A stretch of DNA of 64,000 bases from Symsagittifera roscoffensis (taxonomy: Eukaryota; Xenacoelomorpha; Acoela; Convolutidae). The stretch spans positions 14,824,019 through 14,888,018 of the forward strand of contig NC_087065.1 in assembly GCF_963678635.1 (NCBI RefSeq), in the 5' to 3' direction. The position numbers were made by a program, and so were the translations under genes. The notes under the pieces were generated by a model. It searched no databases. It was not told the origin of the DNA and was given only the letters and a program-made list of their open reading frames with translations. Positions 37,501-49,500 of this stretch are shown here, piece by piece (the first letter of the stretch is position 1; each line of letters begins with the position of its first letter).

Positions 37501-40500
37501 AGTTATTGAAAAAATCATGCACTCTCGATATACAACTATCTTGAAAAGTTTGAATTACTGTATCATCGTCAGTTTGGGTTCAGGGAGAAGTTTGCCACAG
37601 TTGATGCATTAGCCGAATTGACTGAAAGATTGAGACTAGGTGTTGATAAAAACATTAAATGTAGCTTCTTCTTTGATTTAAAAAAGGCATTTGATACGCT
37701 GGACCATAAAATTCTTTTGAGGAAACTAGAATGCTATGGAGTACGTGGAAATTGCTACAAATGGTTCGAAAGCTATCTATCCAATAGGTATCAATGTGTA
37801 CATGTAAACAACTGTTCATTTGATTGGTTGCAAGTAAACACGGGAATACCTCAAGGCTCTGTTTTAGGCCCTCTCTTGTTTCTTGTTTATATTAACGACA
37901 TACAGCACGCAGTTTGCAATTCAAATGTGTTTCTGTTTGCAGATGATACAAACATATCATGTCAAACATCTATCTATGAAGATTACCAGTTAGATTTGAC
38001 CAACATTCCTTCCTGGCTTTGTTCAAATAAATTAACCTTAAACTCAGATAAAACTACTTTAATTAATTTTACTAAGGATAGAAGTGCTTCCAATCTATTT
38101 TCTTGACATACTTGATTTTACTTTTCAGCCGAAACCTTTTTACAAATACCTAGGTGTCATTGTAGATGATAAGCTTAAATTTTTTCACCATATACAGAAT
38201 GTTCAATCAAAACTAGGTCGTCACTGTGGTGTAATATCAAAAATGGGACATTATGTACCAAGATCCATCCTACTGAAATACTATATGTCGAATATCAAGC
38301 CAATAATACAATATGGCTCGCTCGTCTACGGCGGCACGAGTTTTTTCTTTTTTAAACCCAATTTTGAATATGCAACGAAAAATTGTTCGCATGATCTGCT
38401 TCAAAAGGAAATTTGATACCGTTACTAAATTCTTTTCTGATAACAAAATACTAACAGTTCATGAGCTATATGTGTACGATTTGATGAAGTTTTGTTTACG
38501 ATCACTAAATCAAAAACATCCAACTTGTTTTCTCAATTCTTTGCTTACTTTTAAAAATTTTGCCTATAATACGCGAATTTCAGAAGGTCGAATATTTGTT
38601 CCACTATTCTGTAAGAATAAGGTGAAATCATGTTCTTTGACTAATAGGGGTTCACAGTTATTGAATATTATGAGTATAAATGAGCTTTTTTTGAAAATAT
38701 TGGATTGTTGTCAAAAAATGAAGAATACAGTTTCGTCCATAAATTCAAAGATAATTTCATATGTGGCAATTACGAGTTGGTGCAAAACATATTTCTTTGA
38801 ATTTTTTAATTTTAAAAAATGGTACCCGCTGGCTAAATGCTATAAAACAACCATTCTAGGGTTGCGATTCTATGCTGAAAATATGACTCTCCAAATCCTT
38901 GTATTTTTCTAGATATCGCATTTTTTAGAAAATTAAAAAAAAAAGAAAAAACTTAATTTTTTTTCCATACTATTTCTCATATTCTTATTTCGTCAGCTGG
39001 AATGAGAAGAGAACTGGCCGAAATGACAGGACTAGATGTAATAATTATTCCTTTATGAGGGCTTAATTTAAGGGGAAAATAAGTTTTTCCCCACAATCCT
39101 ATTTTTATTCGAGTATAAATTTATCTTTATTACTTAGTTGCAATCCTAATTTGTTTAACGGGTAGACGTCAAGTAAGCACATACTGCGCCTTTTGTCTAT
39201 CCCCTCCATTTTGTTGGTTTAATAATTTAAATAAAATGATGCTTGTATTATCAACTATGGAGAAATAAATTCTTCTTCTTTTTAAAGGCATCAATTTTTT
39301 GTCGAAATTCGAAAGTTGAGATTTTTTCAAAAACAAGTCAGTTTTTTCCTCTTTACTTGCTTTTATCGACTCATTTCAAACTGTCAGTTGGCTATGTTAT
39401 GAAAAAAGTTTCCAATTAGAGAAGTTTCTTGAATTTTGAAAGCATTCGATTGATATAAACTTTTTCTTGTCTCAGAAATTGAGAAGTTGAAAATGTCGAA
39501 GTAACTTTTTAGTTTTTTGGTTTTGTTGAATTGATTTGCCTTTTCCAGCTGTCTCTTGGCTGCCTTCATCTGCTTAATAATGGAATTAGGAATAGTTCTA
39601 CGTTTTGAATTGTTCAAAGTCAATGAGATTGTTTTGCCACAATTGCTGTTTTTTATTAAGAGTAATGAACGTAGTGATTTTTTTTTAGGAAAAAGTCTTA
39701 AAATGCTCTAATAACTACAGATCTGCATTCATACATATCAATGCATTTATGAAAGCGCGTAGGTATTTATGCACTTTTTGATTGAAATTCATCTGCTGAA
39801 AGTGACGTAAACAGCACTCTCCAAATCCGAACGTGGAAATGGCGCAAAAAAACGTAAACGATTTCTAGTTTCGAAAGTGAAATTCAATTTTTGGAATTAC
39901 GGTGGATCCAGTTTTCTCAAATTGGGTTCATATTATCAAAAGAGTGCTAATCATAAATCGTTCTAGAAATTCAAAGAGCTTAAAGGGCATCGAATTTTTT
40001 GAAATTCAAAAGATGAGGTTTTTTAACAAAGTCTGTTTTTTTTCTGTTTCCAGTTGTCAGTTGGCTATGTTTCAGCAGTTTACACGAGCTGCACTCGGTT
40101 TTTTTAAATTTGCTGAATATTTTTTCCCTGACATTTATTGACCGCAAATGTTCTCCTTACAGGGAAAAAGCTTCAATTTCTACGGCACTAATAATGCCCA
40201 AAATCAGGGACAGCAAGCAGTTGCGGGACCCAAAGTGGAGATAATCAACTACCAGACACCCTTTCAACCAGCATCTTCACCTGCTTCATTGAGTTCAAGG
40301 TATATGAAGTGGAACCTGATTGGCATTGTGAGAAGGGAAGAGCACTCGCAGAATGAAGATGTGGAGGATAATGAAAATGGCGCTTCGATCACTGTGGAGT
40401 TCCACGACAGTACTTTTCATCACGCCATGCATCTCATTGACGATCATGGTAATTCACTCCGAAGTTCTACAACATTTTTGAAGTAGTGGTTATTTACAAG

Positions 40501-43500
40501 GTTGGGGAGTAGCATGTGACCAAGTACATGAGTGTGCTGAGTTTCATTTATCGTTCAATTAGCAACGGTATTGCAGCTGGTCTTTTGACTTCTTCTCATA
40601 ACGTTTTTATAGACTAATTGTTGTTGAAAAACTTTTAAAGGTGAACTATACAATGTTGATGTACTATTACGATAGTCTGCAATGTTTTCTAAAATCTGCT
40701 TACTTAGAGGTTTTTGAAAACAAATTGTCTTTTTATTTCTGCTTAAGTTTTTTCTTCAACTATCTAACGCGCGCTTATTTGAAAAAGCATGATGGAAACT
40801 CGCAACGTTAACTGGTAGTCTTGAATCTCTGATTATTATGTTATGCAACTGTAGGTCAACGCTGCCTGATAGATACAGTTGAAATCTGCACGTTGTAGCA
40901 GGTTTTTATTCCTTTTTAATATAATAGGACAACGCGAGGAAGAGGTGTTATGGTACAATTGGATAAAAACGTAAATGTTTTTGATTAGCCCAAAATCCTT
41001 AAGGGCAAACTACTCTCTTGAACAGCTAAAGTGTAAAGGTCTCGAAAACAATGACCGATTATTGAAGTGGATTTAGATTAGATTTCCCAGCGGAATAAAA
41101 ACTTAACCTATCGATCCAGTTATCTCAAATTGGGTTATTTTATGCTAAATAGTTTTTCTTGAAATTCGAAGAGCTATACATCCATTTTTTAAGTTTGAAT
41201 TTCGAAAGTTGAAGTTTTTCAAAAATTCGTTTTTTTTGATACCTTACGTTCATTTACTTTTTTCCAACTCTCTGTTGGCTGTTTACAAATGTGCAAATTG
41301 CGCGAAAAAAAAGATGAATGAATTTAAATTTCGAAATTTAATTTTAATTTTCCCTACGGAAATAAAAATTTGTTTATTGATACATTTTTCTCCAATTAGA
41401 GTTGTTTATGAAGAAATATTAGTCAGGAAATGTTCTTGAAATTTTAAAAGCTTTCGTGTGATCTGTTTCTCGCCCTTCTCACAATTCAAAAGTTTAAAAA
41501 GCTGAATATATAATTCAGGGGCGGACTCCATGGATTCGACTCCATGCCTCAGGGATTCGACCCCATGCCGGCCCAAAGGGTCCCCCAATTGTACTATCTT
41601 GAGATATCCATTTTTGGCCGGCCGGCCCCTTTAGTTTTCTAAAGGCGCCAAAATATACTAATTTTGAGGGGGGAGTGCGCGCCGAAAAAAAAACGTTTCA
41701 TAAAAGTGGCTGAAAACGCATTTTTTTCAATTTTTTTCCTTAACTACAGATTGAAACTATTATCGTTGGTTTATTAGGCAAATTGGTTAATTAGGCAAAA
41801 TATGAATCCGGTTGTTCCAGAATTTAATTGGGAAGTAAAAGGGATAACGAGAAGAACTTGTTGCCGAGATGAACAAAATTATTTAACAAAATTAGTCAAA
41901 TAAACATTTCATCATTAAGTTCAATTAAGATATCGGAGACCCGAGAAACATTTTCAAACTTGTGAGTGAACTCTTTGGTAAACATGTGCATGTACAGGGA
42001 AAGTAGGGCTATTCGTAAATGAAGAAATTGTTGCTGAACCTTTTTTTTTAAATTTTAGAATAAATGAGGCTCAACAACTCATGAGTTTTTCTTGTCGTTG
42101 GATTCTTTTTTGCTTTTCCATAAACATTTAGCTTTTCTATTTTGCACGCATTATTTTTTGCCTAATAAATGAGAGTTCCTTTGAAACCGTGATGTTGGTG
42201 CTTGATATCATTGGTTTGGCACAAGTATTTAGGGCATTTTAGATGTGCACTTATGCAGATGATACATATATATAGTAGCATGAAATTCACTTCAAGGCAA
42301 ATTTTGGTCTGAGTGTTTTGGTGTATCCGGTAGGGGAGGTAGAACGTTAAATTGTAGTTTGAAATTATTGTTGATAAAAAAAATTTCATAACAACTTTTG
42401 TTTTTCTAATCAACGATATTTGATTACTGGTGATAAGAAAAAGGTGCATGTAATTTGGAATGCGATAGTTTTCCTTGTTTTTGTTCAGGATATACATTGG
42501 CTGATTTGAGCGAGGAAGCCCTACTTCTAGCCTCCCCCTCAAGCACAACTCTGGAGAATAAAGCTAGTGTAATAACATGCAACACCTTCTCATTCTGGGA
42601 CCACAGTAACCAATGGACCACTCAGCTACCCCACGGTGAAAAGGCCATAGCGCTATGCCTCGGAACTATGTCATGGCTCGCAGTGGCCACTAATCATGGG
42701 TACTTGAGAGTGTTCTCAGTCTCAGGTCTGCAGTTGTCAGTGATAGTGCTACCGGGTCATTTGGTGTCCATTTCAGGCGGCGCCGAGGATTTGTTGCATG
42801 TGTATCAGCCCTCGCAGACATTACAAAGAGATCGGTTTTATTCTGCGGCGATTTATAAAGTGACAGGTTTCGAAGTGAGTTTGGCAATGACGGAACAGTT
42901 CCCTATGTGTCAAGGTTAGTTACTCATAGAATGCTCACTGTAAGATCTCAAGCAGCAGAGGATATAGTTCACATATCAAGCATTTTGTGCTAGATTTTAA
43001 ATGTCATCCTATAGGGTTATTAAGCTCCTGTGATTTTCTTGTGCCCCAACCGAAATTGATGCATCGCGATGTTAAGTTTTGACTTTTTGTACATCGATGC
43101 AAAGTTTTCATCATTAATGAGATGATTCCAGTTTTTTTCGATACCTTGAAGACAGAACTGAAATCAACAATAAATGCTATGGTGACGGATGCAGTACAAA
43201 ATGCTAGGTCTGAAACTGGTATGAAGTAAAAGCGAATATAGATTTTGTTGGAACTAAAGATTGCCTGAAGTCACCGGCGGAAGCTGAGCAACTGGAATGC
43301 CACAATAGAAGGGAGAATATCAGAATAATTGGTATGTAAGAATATGCTAGCGAGGACTATAATGTAACGATGGGAAAAGTGTTGAAAATAGCGAACGCAT
43401 TATGCGCAGAAGTTTCCCAGACAGATTTGTCAATAGCGCACCGGCTTCCATCTAAAGGAAATGGACCCAAGCCTATAATTGCTCGATTCTCCAGAAGAGT

Positions 43501-46500
43501 GGCCAAAATAAATATCCTCAAGGAAAAGAAATTTATGGCTCAAAATTAAAGCTAAAGAACGTTCAAATATTCGAATACTTGCCAATTTCGAGGGTAAGCT
43601 TCTTCCACATGATGAAAAAAGATGATCGAATTGCAGACGTTTGGACACGAGATGGAGTTATAAATACAGTTGGAAAGCTGATGGATTAATATACAAAATA
43701 CACAATTTGTATGACGGAGGAGTTTTTCTCATATACAACATGTGTTGAGTTGTTTTGGTAAAAAGGTGTTTTTCCAGGGGCCAGTCAACCTGATGACACA
43801 TGAGCCTTCCGTGACAAAACTATGTCAGATTGATCCAACTTCAGTGATAGAACCCGCTGAAAACTCAAATATTAGAATCATACTGTCTAATGTTCGCTCT
43901 GTAAAAAAAAATCTTGAAGATCTGAAAGCACTTCTAAGTAGCCTCGAGTCCCAATAAATAAACTTTGTATAACAGAAACATGGTTGAAGGAAACCAATAA
44001 TAATGAAATGTATAAAGTCAGCGGATTTCACACCACTCACACAAACAAGAGAATAACCAGAGGAGGCGGGACTATGATTCAATTAGGATATAAAACTACA
44101 TTAATTGGTAAACCTGAAACTGGTCTACCAGAAGCGGTGGCTACGATAGTAGAATTTCTAGGGGAAAATGATCATTTTTGTCTGCTATGTACCACCCCGC
44201 TATGAAAAAACAAATTTGTTGAAGAATTACACAGAATTAGAATCACTAGCCAAACTCAAATTACCTATTGTTGTTGTAAGAGATATCAATATTGACATCC
44301 ATACAAAAGTTATTCTACAACATTCATATCCTAATACTATAGAGGCAAATGGATTCCAAATTTTAGATGGCAGCGCTACTCGTGTTTGCGATAATACGGA
44401 GACTTGCATTGATCATGTAATTACCAAGGATGTCATTGACCCAAATGTTGACGTGCTCGATCAGCAGTGGTTTTCGGACCACTTCCCTTTGTTAATAAAA
44501 TTCAAATCCAACCAAAATTTTGCTATAAACAACAATGAATATAGAGACATGTCATTTCTGACAAACATTTAAACATTTTTTGTCCATTTTAAAAGGAAAG
44601 TTAGTCTACTAACAATCAAATTTAGTAGGTGATAATGATGTGAATTTGGCCTATAATAAATTTGGCTATTCCTTAATGGATACAATAAAATAGTTTGCCC
44701 CAATTCGAAAACGAATATTTAAAGCGAAAGCGCCATGGTTTCAAAAAACACTTAAAAATGCTATATCAAAAACAAATATTTTGTATAAAAACTGGAATTG
44801 TGATAAGGGAAATACAAACAAGAAGCATAACTTTCTTTTGGAACGTAAAAAGGTGGATGTCCTCATTAGGAAGAGTAAAAAAGATTATTTTTATCATAAT
44901 TTTTAAAATTGGATAGGAGACTCGAGGCAAGTTTTTAAATGACTTAAGTGAAAAAGCCGAAAGCTACGAATATTGCAGCTCTAAATATTAGCTGGGAAAC
45001 AGTATCGGAGCCAATGGTAATGTCTGCTGCCCTTAATGATTATTATGGAACAATCGGTTCGCAACATTAGGTATTTTACAACAATAGGTTCTTTGCAACA
45101 ATAGGTTTTTTGCAACAATAGGTTCTTGCGGAAAGTATCATGAACACTAATCAATGCAATGATATGGAACCTAGTAACCACTCAATGTATTTTTTCAATG
45201 TTCACGCTCAAATTTGATTTGTAGTGGCTTGACTTCTGTTTTTTTTTTTAAATTCCTATCGAATTCTTTTGCTAAAAGGAAAGAAAATTACGTGCTCGAG
45301 TAACAAAATGCAAGTTACGCGAAAAAAATTGAGTGAATTTTAGTTTTGAAAGTTGATTTTAATTTGGAGATTTCTCGGGGGAACTGCAAAATATCTATTT
45401 ATCCTGTTTTCTCAAGTTATCTATGGAAAAATTGCCTATAATAAAAGGTTGAAGCTCAAAGAGCTTAAAAATGAAAAATTGTCCAATGAAAGTAGATAAA
45501 TTTTTTCAATCTCCTTGAGTTCCTTGGCACTTTTCCAGCTGTCTGTTGGCTATTTTCGGTTTTAAAATTTTATCCAGAACTTGTTTGTTTTTTATTTAGC
45601 TGAAGACAGTATAATCTGGACTGGGTTCTCACAAGATAACGATGCAGTTGTCTCCTTTGCAAATGGACCAGTGTATCTCCTGAAACGAAGCTCATCTGAC
45701 AACTCAGGTCATTGTTGGATGCCAGTGTTCAACTGCAAGCAATTCCTGAACTCGAAGTCAGACAGAATCTGGATTGTGGGAGTCACGGGGAAGCAGCTGC
45801 GAGCTATCTACTGCAAGGTAACTATACGTCCGCTTTTCTGAAGACCGTTTTGAAACCTATTTTTGATGCGATAAACATTTTGTATATTTTAGTTGTAATG
45901 TTATATGGTATATATCAAAATATACCAATATAAAACGAAGGTTCTATAAGTCGTTAAGTTATAATGATTTAGATGAGTTTGTTTCTATGTAGGTCATGTG
46001 GTTTTAATTCGTTCTTTTTCACGATAATGTTCACACTCAAACTTTTGTTTTTTGGCAGTTCTTTAAGTTTCCTTCAATTTAAATTACACCACAACAAAAT
46101 TGCAATTAGCAAAAAAATCAAGATTTTTTTTTACTTTAGAAGTTGTTTACGCTCAAGTTATGGTCAAAATGCCAATTAAAAATGAGTTTTTGAATGCTAA
46201 AAGTTTTACATTTTCCGTTTTACTAGAGTTGGCTGTATCGGCTCTTTTTCCTTTTCCCCCCCACCTGCAAATTTTTACAAGAAATTTTGTTGACCACATT
46301 GTCCGATTGTTATTAAAATTGACACATAGACTAATTAGGCCATGACAAACATATTTAGTCTTCATAATCAACCTCGTAAAACCACTTGTTACACTAAAAA
46401 ATTGAAGCTCGTCTGAGGTGGGGGGAAAAGGAAAAAGAGCCGCTGTATCTTTTCCAAGTGTATGTTTGGGCTCTTTGCCAGTTCCCCCCCTTTCGAATTC

Positions 46501-49500
46501 AATTTTGAAAAGTCTATTTAACGTTGTCATAATGCAATGAAATTTGGCGTGGTGAACAAATCGACAATTCTGAACAGATTTGTTCTTCATTTTTTACAGC
46601 GTAACATCACGCATTTAGACGTAATAACACGTAAAACAAACATAAAACTCGGTATTTTGAAAGGGGGGGAAACTGGAAAAGAGCCTATGTTGGCTATGTT
46701 ACTAAATTGAAAATGTTTAATTATTTCGTTGCGTTTTTGCTATAATCACGATCTGTAAAATTGGTAGTTTCATAGCATCTGTTCTCTTCTTTGTTTGTGG
46801 CTAGTGATTGGTAAATATTAAGATTCCGTGGACGAGTGGTTAGTATGTGAGTCTTCTAAGTTCTATGTTGCAGGTTCGATTCTCAGAGGCTGACGTTTTT
46901 TTTTAAAACTAATTCGAGACTTATTTCTAATTTTTATTCCTGCACTTTATAAAGCTGCTTTTTTCGTGTTCTTGCATGTATTTGCGAAACGAAGCTTGGC
47001 TCTTTTTCCTTCCCCCCCCCCCCCCCCCCCCACCTCACACAAACATGAATTTTATGGTCTAACGAGTGGTTTTACAAGGTTAATTATGAAGACCAAATAT
47101 GCGACAATCGGACAAAGTGAACAGTAACTTCAAATATAAAAATTTGCAGGTGGGGAAAAAGGAAAAAGAGCCCGAAGCTTCACCTCTGTGTTAATGCTTT
47201 TTCTTGTCTCTGCGAAGTGAAGCTTCGCTGTCTAAATATTGTGAAATTCAAAGAGAGTTAAGATAATTTTTTTCCCGACCATTGAAATTGGGGAGAAACT
47301 TTGTTTTTGAGTGTCTTCGTTTTTTTTGCTTTCAAAATCAGGCAACACAAATAATCATCAGAATGTGTCGAGTCATATATCATACTAAATCCCTTTCAGT
47401 CGTGATTCAAAAAATTCTCCCAGTGTCTAGAAAAATTGGTTTGAAATTTTTTAGATTTAGTCTAATTTCGAGTGAGTGACGCTTGTTATATGAAATTTTT
47501 ATTATTTCAGTCTTTTAGGATGAAGAAGCTTGATTTCACTATAAATAAAACTAGTTTAGCGCTCATTTGGCAAAAAAGAGGTTTTTTAAAAAAATTAAAA
47601 TTACTGCAGAAAGATTAACACACAAAAAATGACAAAATTTTGTCATTTTTTCTGTGTAATTCTTTTTTTGATGATAAATGTCGATCATGCCTAATTCCCT
47701 AATTTTGTACGCGATGGTATAGTTCTCGAATCACATCACCCCTTTTGAATTTTTTTTCTATTTTTGTGAATATCGTTGGAACATTCTGCGGTTCTTGCAC
47801 AGCAACCGGCTCTTCTTGTATTTGTTTAATGTTTTTCATTACTTTGTTACTGACTCTGGAGTCCACTTTAACAATTGTCAGTTCGCTTTATTCGCAAAAT
47901 GTTGATGTACGATCAAGATCGTCCAGCGTTTTAATTATTTTGGTGTTCAAATGAGTAGTGTTAGTATTGATGTTGGAATGATTGATTTATGCAGGCATCC
48001 AAATTCCCAGCTCAACTTCCTCGCCCCATAGTCCTCACATACACGCTTGGTCTACCCCTGTGCAACATAGAGTCGGAGCAGTCTCAGATGGAACTGGAAC
48101 TGCAGAACCAGAGAGTGTTCAGTACCCTTTCAGTCCAGGAGGTCCAGTCCGCGTTTCTGAAGATGTTCGCACTTGCATGCAGGACTGACAGGGATTGTAG
48201 GGCGGTGGATATCTGCAACTTGATGCCCAATGAAGAAACGGTTAGTTGGAGGCAACAAAATTTTAATCCAATGATTTGAATCAGATAAATTAAACGAAAC
48301 TCACACCGATTATTTCTTGTCTTAATAGTTATTACGATATATTTACGTTTATTATTAAGCTAGCGAGCAGCTAGTGTTTTAGTACGAACCTTCTTTTTCT
48401 TCCAACCTAACTCGAAAATAAAAGTGTTCATTGTTGTGTTGGCGGAAGTTGTGTTCATGAGAAACGGTATGTATGTTCACAATCGTACGCAAAAGCCATT
48501 TGAAATAGTTTTCCGAGGAAGTGATTCTGCACTTCAACAATCCCAACAGGTGGTGTGGCGTGTAGCTCAAGATTGTTTGTTGGTTTCGTTTCAGTATTTG
48601 AATTGAGCAGCCCAGAAGGCCAACTCTCGCATCCCCTCGCTCAAATATGGAAAAGATAGCTCATTTCGGCCATTTACGTAACCAATTGGTTGAACTTACC
48701 CGGCCGCTCGTAAGCTTGCCTGTTCTTACTCCCTCGGGGAGAGGGTATACCTTGGTGCAAATAGCAGTTTGAATATTGGAAAAAGGCAGAGCTAATTTTT
48801 GAGTTTCTTAAGCCAAGATAGCCCGACCGGTAGAAAGCGAGGCGATACAGTCTAAGGCCTAGGTTCGAAGTCGTTCGCATTGCCTGGTTATACATAGTTT
48901 TTATGTAGTAACTTTCTGGAAAATTGTGAAATTAATCCCCCCTCAGATTGTTTTTCTGCTTACGTCCTTTTTCGGTTCTAAATTTGGATTATCTTTGACC
49001 AATCTTGATTGCTATGTTATTTAGCTAATATTGTAGACTGCTACCGTCGTTTGCAAAATTCTCATCGTCGGTTAAAAAGACAATGCTCATTGAACTGTAA
49101 AAAGTTATGATCGGCGTTTCAGAATACGCTACCATTTCAATGAGCGGTTTAATATTTTCCCCGTTATGACAGTTGTACGAAATGGCATAAAACAATACAA
49201 TATTCAAAAAATTTGAACTTAAAGGTGATGTATTTCCAAAAAAAGTAATAATTTTGGTCTCCTTGAGTTCCATGACATTTTCTAAATGTCCGTTTGCTCA
49301 ATTTTTTTAAAAAAGAATCTAGGCTAGCTCTCTGATTACACAAGTGAGGCGTAGTGTTTTATTATGAAGATTTTTTTTTGTCTAATCTAAGTCGCAAAAA
49401 AAAGTGCTCATTTGATGGCACTTTTGGTATATTTCAGTTTAATCATTTTTAGGCCTATTTACGCATAGGCAATTTTATAGCAGTTGTTGTTGCTTTATTT

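Larger units (their letters stand above)
34276..39678 (+). repeat. Tandem segmental duplication, copy 2 (5.4 kb)
   Basis: Second copy of 29014-34214. It has about 230 bp (about 38953-39185) after the LINE that copy 1 lacks. It also lacks short stretches present in copy 1 (for example 27 nt in the LINE linker, and about 45 bp near 34733). Confidence 0.93.

Noticed and set aside
40902-40990. Further LINE fragment (a GRGVMVQLDKN-like frame after ACAACGCG)
   Set aside because: Resembles the endonuclease RGGGTMIQL block over only about 20 codons. Possible, but too short and isolated to list.
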